From: Natronomonas sp.
GTDB lineage: Archaea > Halobacteriota > Halobacteria > Halobacteriales > Haloarculaceae
Length of the DNA stretch: 7,340 bases
Direction: 5' to 3'
NCBI GenBank assembly: GCA_007121575.1
Contig: SKKJ01000210.1
Location: forward strand, 1 to 7,340
The position numbers and the translations under genes were made by a program. Below the pieces are notes generated by a model, which was given only the letters and a program-made list of their open reading frames with translations, made no database searches and was not told the origin of the DNA. Every line of letters starts with the position of its first letter. Positions within the stretch are counted from its first letter, which is position 1. This document shows, piece by piece, positions 1 through 7,213 of the stretch.

Positions 1-3000
1 ACGAGTGCGGACGACATCGGAACGCAGCCGATCGCCATCGAGACCGACGACTCGCGAGACGAGCGCAACGTCACCGTCGAACCGGCCGAGGAGCCGTACT
101 TCGAAGTGCAGATCGACGAGATCCCCGAGACGGTCGACGTCGGCGAACAGGCCATCATCGACGCGACTATCGAAAACGTCGGGCAGGGCCTTGACACCCA
201 GATGATCGAAGTGATCGTCGACGGCGAAGTCGTCGACTCGCGAACGGTCGAACTCGACACCGGCGAATCGACGACGATCTCGCTGCGGTGGACGCCGCAG
301 GAAGGCGATGAGGGAACTGTCGAAATCGCGGTTCGCAGCGAGGACGAAGAACGAACGGCGACGATCGACGTGAACCCGACGTTCACGGCGCAGGCGTCGG
401 CGAGCAGCTACTCGGTGAGTGTCGGTACGACCGTCGACCTCTGGGCGACCCGATCGATCACGCCGCCGGACGTGACGCCGACGTTCGAGTGGACGCTCGA
501 CGGCGAAGCGTTCGCGACGGGCGAAAACGCCACGGCGGTGCTGTCCGAGCCCGGCGAGCGAGAGATCGCGTTGAGGATGACCGATCCAGAAACCGGTCAG
601 ACGGATACCGATACGATCGCGATAGAGGTCGAAGACGATACGCCGCCGATAATCGATCTCGTCACGGACGACGCCGTCGAGTTGGGCGATTCGATCGAGT
701 TCGACGCATCCGGCACCGAAGACGACGTCGCAATCGAGAGCTTCGAGTGGGAGTTCGGCGACGGTGAAACCGGCCAAGGTGACGTCGTCTCACACACCTA
801 CGCCGAGTCGGGGCGATACACGGTGACGCTCACGGTGACCGACACGAGCGGGAACGAGGCGACGGCGTCGGTGGAGGTCCTCGTCAGAAGCCCGGACGGA
901 TCGCTCTCGACCGATTCGCTCGAGTTCGGCGAGGTCGGAGTCGGGTCGTCGAACACCGAGACGGTGATCGTCAACAACACCGGAACGACGCCGCTCGATC
1001 TGAGCGATATCCGAATCGAGGGCTCCGGAGCGTTCGAACTCACGGGCTCCGCGGCCGACGGTGAGCTAACCGTCGATCCGGGAGACGAGCGCTCGATCGA
1101 AGTCGCGTTCGCACCGTCGACGGACGGCGAGGAGACGGCCACGCTCCGGTTCGACAGCAACAATCCGACGGCGCTCGATTCGGTATCGCTGGGCGGAACC
1201 GGGCTCGCGGGCGATCTCGAACCGGTCGATTCGGTGGTCGATTTCGGCGGCGTCTCGGCTGGCGAAACCGGACAACGGACAGTGCGTATTCGAAACACCG
1301 GCGACGGCGAGATCGATATCACGGATCTCGAACTGGCCGGGTCCGACGCCGATCTATTCGAGATCCTCGACGGTGACGGGATCGAAACGCTCGGCGCGGG
1401 CGAAACCCACGAGATCACCGTGGCGTTCTCGCCGACGGTGGCCGGCGATAGGACCGCGAATCTCCGGATCGTCTCCGAGGACGCGACGGCGACGGTCTCG
1501 CTACGCGGAACTGGCGAAGCGCCGCGAATTCGGTTCGACCGCGACTCGGTTCGGTTCCCGACGGTCGGTCTCGGCAGCACCGAAGAACGATCGTTCGAGA
1601 TCAGAAACAGCGGCAATGAGCCGCTGGAACTCGAGGATATCGATCTCACCGATCACGATTCGGAGGTCGATCACTTCCGGATCGAGACCGACACCGCCCC
1701 GACATCTATCGCGCCGGGCGAAACGGAGACCGTTACCGTCGTCTTCGAACCGCAGTCAGATGGCGAACAGAGCGCGACGCTGTCTATCGAGAGCAATGAC
1801 CCGGAAACTCCAACGTCGACGATATCGGTTTCCGGTCCCGCGGTCGGCGCTGAGATCGGGATCGATCAGCGAACGGTCGATTTCGGAACGGTCGCTCCGG
1901 GCGAGACCGTATTTATGAACGTCACCGTTCGGAACAAGCAGAACTCGCCGGCCGATCTGGAGATCAACGCGACGGATATCGTCAGCGGTGATATCGATTC
2001 GTTCTTCGTCAACCGCGGTGGCGCGCCGATCTCGCTCGCACCGGGTGAGAGCCACGAGATCGAGATCGGATTCGAGCCGCTCGATGCGGGCAACAAGAAC
2101 GCCCAGCTGGAGATCCTCAGCGATGCGAGCAACCAGCCGGTGATCAAAGTCTGGCTTTCGAACACTAGAGCGCACATCGTCGTCCAAGAGATCGGCAATC
2201 CGACGGTAAACGTCGAGGGTCGAAACCTCGTCCCGAACGACGATTACGAGGTCGATATCTGGACGCCGACGATCGATCGAGAGTCGATTGGATTCCGACA
2301 GCTGCAGTTCAACGCGCTCGGCGAGGAGCGCTTTGAGATGAACGTTCGGCACAACAACCTCCGCAGCGACGTGGATCCGATCGAGATGGAGGGATACGAG
2401 ATGATCCAAAACATCACATTGGACCATCTCGAGACGGATGCCGATGAGACGTTCAGCGACACGGGGCTCCGGTACCAGGTACGCAAAGATCGGATACCGT
2501 CCGGCGTTAGTCCGGATGAGGTCGTCTTACACCGCTGGAACGGCGATGGATGGACCGATCTGAGCGAACAGGCCGAACTCATAGAGGAGACGGACTCACA
2601 CTACCTCTACGAACTCGAAACGCCCGGGTTCTCACAGTTCACCGTGACGGCACCGTCACAAGACGGGCCGGGAGAGGGTCCGAGCGAGCCGGGTGAAGAC
2701 CCCGGAGAAACACCAGGCGGACCCGCTGGTCCACCATCGCCGAGCGAGCCGACCGACTTCCCGGAGGGCGATGAGGAGATTCCCGGGCCGATTCAAGCGG
2801 CTGTCGATTTCGGCGTCGAAGACGACTCCGGCTTCGACGTGAGCGAAGTCTCCGTCGATGAGATACTCGAGTTGGACCGGGCGACGGCGGATGCGTTACC
2901 ACAAGCGCTCATCTTCCCGCGGGACGACCACGGGCAAGCGCTCGAAGAAGACCGGACGGTTATGATCGGCGGACAGCCGACGACGCTGTCGGCCGAACAC

Positions 3001-4206
3001 AGCCGGATCATGATCGCCGGCGAGACCGTGGAGCTGACCGGCGAGCGATCGAAACTCAGTTCCGGTGAGGCGATCACGAACCGCGAGCGAATGATCGGGG
3101 CGGTAAACATCGACGTTCCGTCGGATCGGCGAGATCGACCGGCTGCGATTCAGCTTCGAGTCGATCGAGACCGGTTCGGTGAATCGGATCCAGAAGCGGC
3201 GTCGATCGGACATCGGACCGATGGCGGTTGGGAGCTGCTCTCGACCGAAGTGCTCGACATCACCGACGAGTACGTCATCCTCGCCACCGAAACGCCTGGA
3301 TTCTCGATATTCGGTGTCTTCGCCGATCCGGACGTTCGATACGAGTGGACGCTTCCGGACGGCAGCACGGCCGACGGACAAGTGCTCACCCACACCTTCG
3401 AAGAACCGGGGCTGTACGAAGTCGGACTGACAGTCACCGACGCGTTCGGCCGCTCGAATACAGCGACGTATCAAGTGTTGGCGAACGATGTGCCCCAAGC
3501 GACGATCGAAGTCGTCGACCGAGACGGCGATGAGGCGACGCTCGCGGCGAACGTCGAAAACGAGATCGGCGAGACAGAGGTGACGTGGACGTTCGAAGAC
3601 GGCACCGAGATGACCGGCGAGGAAGTGACATACACGCTGGCGGACGGAAATCACGAGATCCGACTCCACGTGATCGATGAGTTCGGTGCCGAATCCGAGA
3701 CGGAACACACGGTCGGTGTTGGATCTCTAGCGCATATCGTCGCCGATTCGATCGGCGTCGATCTCGAGTTGCTCGTCCAGATCGGCATCCTCTCGGGAAT
3801 CGGACTCGCGCTCGCGGTCGGCTACCGGCGGTTCCCATGGAAACTGTTCGCGATAAACAGGCGACGAGGTCCGCGTATCACCGTGCTTAACGAGCCGATG
3901 GTCGATGTCACAGCGAGGCGGTTCTCCATCGCCGACCTGGCCGTCGAAGACACGCACGGGGATCTCGATAGCGTTACCATCGGTGTCGTCGACGACGAGG
4001 GCGAGACAGTGATGCAGAAACGACTCGATGTCTCCGGTCGAGCTAGCTATACGGCCGGTCCTGAAACGCTGTCGGCTCCACCCGGTGTCGCGATCGAGTC
4101 CGATGAGACCTATACGATCCGTCTCAAGGTGACCAATTCGAAAGGGCGGAGCGCCGAACGAGACGTGCTGGCAAAGCGTGTGTCTCCGGACGAAAGGGCC
4201 GACTGA
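1..4206 (+). CDS. Giant multidomain cell-surface protein (CARDB, PKD, choice-of-anchor D, PGF-pre-PGF modules) with C-terminal membrane anchor; 5' partial
   Basis: The frame is open from base 1, so the true start and any signal peptide lie upstream; the GTG at 106 is internal, because in-frame residues before it already read as domain sequence. Modules in order, by nucleotide: end of a preceding domain (1-93); CARDB-like (94-375); PKD-like Ig fold (376-636); classical PKD with WEFGDG and YTVTLTVTD (643-885); four choice-of-anchor-D/ASH-type repeats (901-2163); PGF-pre-PGF-like module ending ETPGFSQFTV (2167-2649); Pro/Gly/Glu linker (2653-2784); second PGF-pre-PGF-like module ending ETPGFSIFGVF (2785-3321); a shortened PKD (3325-3483); another PKD-like domain (3493-3720). 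A single membrane helix (3766-3825) precedes the basic stretch GYRRFPWKLFAINRRR, so by the positive-inside rule the ectodomain is outside and the last ~125 residues are cytoplasmic. These folds usually mediate adhesion or protein-protein contacts. No catalytic motif is seen and the ligand is unknown. The domain calls are by eye. Confidence 0.9.
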   Translation, partial: TSADDIGTQPIAIETDDSRDERNVTVEPAEEPYFEVQIDEIPETVDVGEQAIIDATIENVGQGLDTQMIEVIVDGEVVDSRTVELDTGESTTISLRWTPQEGDEGTVEIAVRSEDEERTATIDVNPTFTAQASASSYSVSVGTTVDLWATRSITPPDVTPTFEWTLDGEAFATGENATAVLSEPGEREIALRMTDPETGQTDTDTIAIEVEDDTPPIIDLVTDDAVELGDSIEFDASGTEDDVAIESFEWEFGDGETGQGDVVSHTYAESGRYTVTLTVTDTSGNEATASVEVLVRSPDGSLSTDSLEFGEVGVGSSNTETVIVNNTGTTPLDLSDIRIEGSGAFELTGSAADGELTVDPGDERSIEVAFAPSTDGEETATLRFDSNNPTALDSVSLGGTGLAGDLEPVDSVVDFGGVSAGETGQRTVRIRNTGDGEIDITDLELAGSDADLFEILDGDGIETLGAGETHEITVAFSPTVAGDRTANLRIVSEDATATVSLRGTGEAPRIRFDRDSVRFPTVGLGSTEERSFEIRNSGNEPLELEDIDLTDHDSEVDHFRIETDTAPTSIAPGETETVTVVFEPQSDGEQSATLSIESNDPETPTSTISVSGPAVGAEIGIDQRTVDFGTVAPGETVFMNVTVRNKQNSPADLEINATDIVSGDIDSFFVNRGGAPISLAPGESHEIEIGFEPLDAGNKNAQLEILSDASNQPVIKVWLSNTRAHIVVQEIGNPTVNVEGRNLVPNDDYEVDIWTPTIDRESIGFRQLQFNALGEERFEMNVRHNNLRSDVDPIEMEGYEMIQNITLDHLETDADETFSDTGLRYQVRKDRIPSGVSPDEVVLHRWNGDGWTDLSEQAELIEETDSHYLYELETPGFSQFTVTAPSQDGPGEGPSEPGEDPGETPGGPAGPPSPSEPTDFPEGDEEIPGPIQAAVDFGVEDDSGFDVSEVSVDEILELDRATADALPQALIFPRDDHGQALEEDRTVMIGGQPTTLSAEHSRIMIAGETVELTGERSKLSSGEAITNRERMIGAVNIDVPSDRRDRPAAIQLRVDRDRFGESDPEAASIGHRTDGGWELLSTEVLDITDEYVILATETPGFSIFGVFADPDVRYEWTLPDGSTADGQVLTHTFEEPGLYEVGLTVTDAFGRSNTATYQVLANDVPQATIEVVDRDGDEATLAANVENEIGETEVTWTFEDGTEMTGEEVTYTLADGNHEIRLHVIDEFGAESETEHTVGVGSLAHIVADSIGVDLELLVQIGILSGIGLALAVGYRRFPWKLFAINRRRGPRITVLNEPMVDVTARRFSIADLAVEDTHGDLDSVTIGVVDDEGETVMQKRLDVSGRASYTAGPETLSAPPGVAIESDETYTIRLKVTNSKGRSAERDVLAKRVSPDERAD
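901..2163 (+). other. Four tandem choice-of-anchor-D / ASH-type Ig repeats inside the surface protein
   Basis: Four protein-level repeats of about 100 residues each begin near nucleotides 901, 1216, 1522 and 1849. Each opens with a hydrophobic-x-FG-x-V strand (LEFGEVGVG, VDFGGVSAGE, VRFPTVGLG, VDFGTVAPGE). Each then has an (I/V)RN(T/S)G-like turn, a D(P)G(D/E) or PGE turn, and an (I/V)xVxFxP strand (VAFAPS, VAFSPT, VVFEPQ, IGFEPL). This is the pattern of the ASPM/SPD-2/Hydin-type beta-sandwich found in many secreted archaeal and bacterial proteins. The fourth copy departs most: its turn reads VRNKQNSP, and the usual Gly-Thr-Gly closing strand is replaced by VWLSNT. The repeats differ at the DNA level, so they are old rather than recently amplified. 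Confidence 0.75.
3766..4203 (+). other. Transmembrane anchor and predicted cytoplasmic beta-rich tail of the surface protein
   Basis: A helix of about 20 hydrophobic residues (LLVQIGILSGIGLALAVG) is followed by a cluster of Arg and Lys, which predicts an N-out, C-in orientation. The remaining ~115 residues alternate short hydrophobic strands (ITVL, DVTA, VTIGVVDDEGE, YTIRLKVTN) with turns and resemble one more Ig or PKD-like sandwich. The protein therefore does not end in a PGF-CTERM sorting signal, which would be a short hydrophobic segment at the extreme C-terminus. The fold assignment is inference; the helix and basic flank are directly visible. Confidence 0.7.
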
Positions 4207-4366
4207 TACATACGCGATCACGAACTGATCTCGATCGATCGGCCACGAAGCGGTCGGCGCTCGTATTCGGTTTGTTTCGTATAAACGTACGGTAATTTAT
4301 ATATGATTCCACAGATAATCTGAATGGGATGGGGGAGCGAAAGCGGGTCGTACTGGAGAGTCGTGA
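4207..4366 (+). promoter_or_regulatory. Intergenic region with TATA-box promoter and Shine-Dalgarno site for the histidine kinase gene
   Basis: This 160-nt gap is visibly richer in A+T toward its second half. TTTATATAT at 4296-4304 is a good archaeal TATA element. A start of transcription about 25 nt downstream would fall near 4325-4330, giving a leader of roughly 40 nt. GGAG at 4355-4358 lies 8 nt before the ATG at 4367 and can pair with the 16S rRNA 3' end. The T-rich stretch GGTTTGTTTCG near 4269-4279 could help end the upstream transcript, but there is no hairpin and this is weak. The 10-bp palindrome CGATCGATCG at 4232-4241 is probably just part of the general GATC richness of the window. 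Confidence 0.6.
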
Positions 4367-5800
4367 ATGGAACCAATAAATCAGCCTGCGCACGTTCTAT
4401 ACGTCGATGACGATCTCTCCTTCGCGGAGATGATCGCGACGATGCTCGAACGGGAGGCCGAAAATCTGATCGTGCAGACTGCCAACAGCGCTGCGGCCGG
4501 CCTCGAAATCGTTCGAACCGAGGACATCGACTGTGTCGTCTCGGATTACTCGATGCCGAATACGAACGGGTTGGAGTTCTTACAGTCGATCCGGGGGAGC
4601 GATCCGGATCTTCCGTTTTTGTTGTTGACCGGGCGAGGAAGCGAAGATATCGCGAGCGAGGCGATCTCCGCCGGTGTCACGGACTACCTGCAAAAACAGC
4701 AGGGGACCGAACACTACTCGCTGCTCGCGAACCGGATCATGAACGCCATCGAGCAGTACTGGGCGGAGCAAGAACTCGAGCGCAAAAAGCGTGAACTGAA
4801 ACGGGTAAAGGATCGGTTCCAATCGTTCGTGAAACACTCTCCCGATATAATCACGGCGATCGATAAGAACGGGACGATCCAATATATGAGCCCGGCGATC
4901 GAACACGTTCTCGGATACGGACAAGAGGAGTTGACCGGCGAGAAAGCGATCGAGTACGTCCATCCGGCCGATAAAGACCGCGTTTCGTCAACTCTTTCGA
5001 AGGCGTTTCGGGGAGATGAAGAGGGACGAGTGACCCAAGAGTATCGGATCAAACACGCGGACGGATCGTGGGCCTGGGTCGAATCGATCACCAGCGCGGG
5101 GAAGAAGTATCACGAGGGTGGATATATTATCAATTCTCGGGACGTTACGGACCGAAAACAGCGCGAGCGTGAGCTCGAACAGAAAAGCGAACGGCTCGAA
5201 CAGTTCGCTCGAATCGTCAGCCACGATCTCCAAACGCCGATCACGATCGCCGACGCCAGACTCGACATGGCGATGGACGAGTGTGACAGCGAGCACCTTC
5301 CACGAATCGGAAACGCGTTAGATCGAATGGAAGAGATTATCGACGCGACGCTGGCGCTGGCTCGGGAGGGGCGAGTCGTCGATGAGACGAGACCGGTCGA
5401 TATCAGAGAGCTCGCAGAACACTGCTTCCAGACGGTCACATCGCCGCGAACGACGCTTCGAGTCACCACCGACAAGACGATTAAAGCGGATCAAGAGCGG
5501 CTCAGACACGTACTAGAGAATCTCTTTGCGAACGCGGTCGATCACGGCGGGGAAGACGTAATGGTGCACATCGGCGAAATCGAGCCGGATGGGTTCTATA
5601 TCGAAGATGATGGACCGGGCATTCCCGACGGAAAACACGAAGAGATCTTCGAAGCAGGATTTTCCTTAGCACCAGACGGAAACGGGTTCGGACTCGCGAT
5701 CGTCAAAGAGATCGTCGATGCACACGGCTGGCAGATCGAAGCGACGGAAAGCGAAACCGGCGGAGCTAGATTCGAGATCACGAACGTACGATGCGTGTGA
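4367..5800 (+). CDS. Soluble REC-PAS sensor histidine kinase
   Basis: A two-component kinase expected to act in the cytoplasm: no membrane helix or signal peptide is visible. Residues 9-125 form a receiver domain with the acidic pocket D14-D16, phospho-acceptor D60 (VVSDYSMP), T88 (LLLTGRG) and K110. A charged helix (about 126-150) leads to a PAS domain (about 151-263; SPDIITAIDKNG, SRDVTDRK). A second charged coiled segment follows (about 262-280). The dimerisation/phosphotransfer helix carries H286 in FARIVSHDLQTPI. The ATPase domain has an N-box (LENLFANAVDH, N385 and N389), a G1 box (EDDGPGIP, D414) and a G2 box (GNGFGLAI). All key residues are intact, so it should be active. The N-terminal receiver means it probably takes phosphate from itself or from another kinase; the PAS ligand is unknown. 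The ATG at 4367 is chosen because of GGAG 8 nt upstream and because the REC fold starts right after it. No separate response regulator is seen next to it. Confidence 0.93.
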   Translation: MEPINQPAHVLYVDDDLSFAEMIATMLEREAENLIVQTANSAAAGLEIVRTEDIDCVVSDYSMPNTNGLEFLQSIRGSDPDLPFLLLTGRGSEDIASEAISAGVTDYLQKQQGTEHYSLLANRIMNAIEQYWAEQELERKKRELKRVKDRFQSFVKHSPDIITAIDKNGTIQYMSPAIEHVLGYGQEELTGEKAIEYVHPADKDRVSSTLSKAFRGDEEGRVTQEYRIKHADGSWAWVESITSAGKKYHEGGYIINSRDVTDRKQRERELEQKSERLEQFARIVSHDLQTPITIADARLDMAMDECDSEHLPRIGNALDRMEEIIDATLALAREGRVVDETRPVDIRELAEHCFQTVTSPRTTLRVTTDKTIKADQERLRHVLENLFANAVDHGGEDVMVHIGEIEPDGFYIEDDGPGIPDGKHEEIFEAGFSLAPDGNGFGLAIVKEIVDAHGWQIEATESETGGARFEITNVRCV

Positions 5801-5875
5801 GACTGCGTTACGACGGTCGATTCTATTGCTGTAATCGAAATGACTGTTTAGTCCTTACATAGGGAATGAACGTCC
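5801..5875 (+). promoter_or_regulatory. Short intergenic gap with possible promoter for the rhomboid gene
   Basis: The 75-nt gap is A+T-richer than its flanks. TTTAGT at 5847-5852 is centred about 26 nt before the GTG at 5876, which is where a TATA element would sit for a leaderless transcript; leaderless transcripts are common in haloarchaea. This hexamer lies in the small palindrome GACT-GTTT-AGTC (5842-5853). A 6-bp inverted repeat TCGATT/AATCGA (5817-5822 and 5833-5838) sits just after the kinase stop. Both structures are weak. Read-through from the kinase gene is equally possible. Confidence 0.35.
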
Positions 5876-6805
5876 GTGAGGGTGAACACGGTCGTAGAAC
5901 GGTCAGAAGACAAGCGTGGTCATTGGTTGCTCGATATCGGAGTGATCACGACCGTGATCGTCGTCCTTATCGGCGTGTATTTGTTTCCGGCATCGATCCA
6001 ACGCGCCCTTGTCTTTGAGTATACCGAACCGACACTACTCACGGCGTACACCGCCCATTTCGTCCATTTTTCAGTACGTCACTTCATCGGGAACCTTACC
6101 GCGTTCGTTCTCGTATCCGGCACCGTCTACGTGATCTCAGTTGAGGCGAACAGACGACGAGCGTTCGTCAAGATCTGTGCGACGATCCTGATCGCGTTTC
6201 CGATCGCACTGTCGATGTTGAACCTGTCGATCCCTCGAAACAGTATCACATACGGCTTTTCGGGTATGAATATGGCGTTCGTCGGATTTCTCCCGATCGT
6301 TCTCACGACGTACATCGAGCGTCAATGGAGATATTCCCTTGACACCAAGATACTGCTGTTGGCATTCGTCCTGTCCGTGAGCTATATCGCGGCGGTCGTG
6401 CTTCCAAACGAGCGTTTTTTCGGTATCACGGTGTGGATCGCGCTGGTCGTCGCACTCGGTATCCTCACCGTGTCGTTCCTGTTACACGCCATATCTGAGA
6501 GACCTGCGAACGCGTCTCGTTCGAGGCGAGTTACACGGATGAGCCGTTTTGAACGCATTGCTTCGAACGGCCCCGCAGCGATTCCGCTCGTGTTTGGAAC
6601 CGCGCTTTGGGTACTGTTTCTTTCGATCGGATTTACAACGCCGGATGCGACGACCGGAACGGTAACCAACGTCTATACACACTTTCTCGGCTATGCACTC
6701 GGGTTTATCACAGCATATCTTGCGTACGAATGGCGGCTGTTCGACGAACAGCCAGTTCGGACGGCGACGTGTTCACGAGAAAAGGCACAGAGCGACGCGA
6801 GCTGA
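5876..6805 (+). CDS. Rhomboid-family intramembrane serine protease, divergent
   Basis: Rhomboids cleave substrates within the membrane using a Ser-His dyad. Here G127-F-S129-G130 supplies the nucleophile motif at the start of a membrane helix. H269 in THFLGYALGF matches the histidine helix pattern HxxGxxxG. HFSVRHFIGN (H64, H69, N73) reproduces the spacing of the His/His/Asn oxyanion and L1-helix residues of E. coli GlpG (H145, H150, N154). Hydrophobic segments are visible near 18-37, 70-90, 96-116, 127-145, 157-176, 183-204, 234-253 and 264-285, eight in all. The usual six-helix core has one helix between the Ser and His helices; here there appear to be three, with a basic loop at 205-232. 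At 309 residues it is longer than a minimal rhomboid. GTG 5876 is the first possible start, because an in-frame TGA lies at 5867; a second GTG at 5882 is also possible. The substrate is unknown. The gene is richer in A+T than the minus-strand operon beside it. Confidence 0.82.
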   Translation: MRVNTVVERSEDKRGHWLLDIGVITTVIVVLIGVYLFPASIQRALVFEYTEPTLLTAYTAHFVHFSVRHFIGNLTAFVLVSGTVYVISVEANRRRAFVKICATILIAFPIALSMLNLSIPRNSITYGFSGMNMAFVGFLPIVLTTYIERQWRYSLDTKILLLAFVLSVSYIAAVVLPNERFFGITVWIALVVALGILTVSFLLHAISERPANASRSRRVTRMSRFERIASNGPAAIPLVFGTALWVLFLSIGFTTPDATTGTVTNVYTHFLGYALGFITAYLAYEWRLFDEQPVRTATCSREKAQSDAS

Positions 6806-6824
6806 GCGATGATCTCTCGCGTCG
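6793..6824. terminator. Inverted repeat at convergent gene ends, possible bidirectional 3'-end structure
   Basis: CGACGCGAG (6793-6801) and CTCGCGTCG (6816-6824) are perfect 9-bp inverted copies separated by 14 nt. The repeat spans the rhomboid stop codon (6803-6805) and ends 5 nt before the DUF35 gene's stop on the other strand. The position suggests a structure at both transcript ends. There is no T-tract of the kind that drives archaeal intrinsic termination, so a terminator role is only inferred. Confidence 0.35.
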
Positions 6825-6829
6825 GCCAG

Positions 6830-7213
6830 TTACGCCGGTTCGAAAATAACGAGACGCTCACCGCTTTCGTTCGTTCCGACATCGATGGTGACGGCTTGGC
6901 CGATCTCGACATCTTCGTGAGCGATCCCGCGGACCTGTCCGGTGATTCGAACCGGACCGAATTCGGCGATGGCAACGACGAACGGCGCATCGTCGGCGAA
7001 CGCCGGCCCAGCGACGTGCGTGATGGTCGAGGTCAGAATTTCGCCCGTCTCGGGAAGCGGTGCTTCCGTGAGTCCACGCTCGCCAGTCTCCGGATCGATC
7101 TCTCGCGGCGGCAACCACCCGTTCCCGCTCGGACTTTCGAGATAGTACGGCTCGCCCGAAGCGAGTGCGTCGAGAAAGTCGTCGTACCCGTTATCGCGAA
7201 CCGGTTCGGTCAT
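6830..7213 (-). CDS. DUF35 OB-fold protein with cysteine-free zinc-ribbon region, thiolase partner
   Basis: This is a 127-residue protein of the Zn-ribbon/OB-fold DUF35 family. These proteins bind acyl-CoA and pair with thiolases; in archaea they bridge thiolase and HMG-CoA synthase. The N-terminal helix (about 6-20, DFLDALASGEPYY) leads to the segment normally forming the rubredoxin-like ribbon (GNGWLPPREIDPETGERGL, about 29-47). The family's Cys-x2-Cys pairs are absent there, and the whole protein has no cysteine. The OB fold follows (about 56-125), with PAFADDAPFVVAIAEFG and VRITGQVRG. The start at 7213 is preferred over an ATG at 7243 for two reasons: GAGGTGA lies 4 nt before it, and ATGA overlaps the thiolase stop, as expected for a coupled pair. 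The product may be a structural or CoA-channelling partner for that thiolase. A nucleic-acid-binding role, often written in annotations of this family, is not supported here. Confidence 0.88.
   Translation of the reverse strand: MTEPVRDNGYDDFLDALASGEPYYLESPSGNGWLPPREIDPETGERGLTEAPLPETGEILTSTITHVAGPAFADDAPFVVAIAEFGPVRITGQVRGIAHEDVEIGQAVTIDVGTNESGERLVIFEPA

Noticed and set aside
798..1649. 283-codon open frame on the minus strand
   Set aside because: It lies wholly antisense to the choice-of-anchor-D repeats, its product is a low-complexity Ser/Arg/Pro string, and long antisense frames are expected opposite GC-rich acidic coding DNA.
2896..3708. 270-codon open frame on the minus strand
   Set aside because: Antisense to the surface protein. 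The translation is Arg/Asp/Val-rich with no recognisable domain and no promoter or ribosome site.
4232..4241. Palindrome CGATCGATCG as a possible operator
   Set aside because: GATC-based palindromes are abundant throughout the window, including inside genes, so this one is not distinctive.
4324..4410. 28-codon frame (MGWGSESG...) starting near the likely transcription start and overlapping the kinase start out of frame
   Set aside because: It could be an upstream ORF, but it has no ribosome site, an ordinary composition for a random frame, and nothing else supporting it.
5866..6018. ATG and 50-codon frame just before and overlapping the rhomboid start in another frame
   Set aside because: The product is Arg-rich shadow sequence of the rhomboid frame; the rhomboid frame itself has clear motifs.
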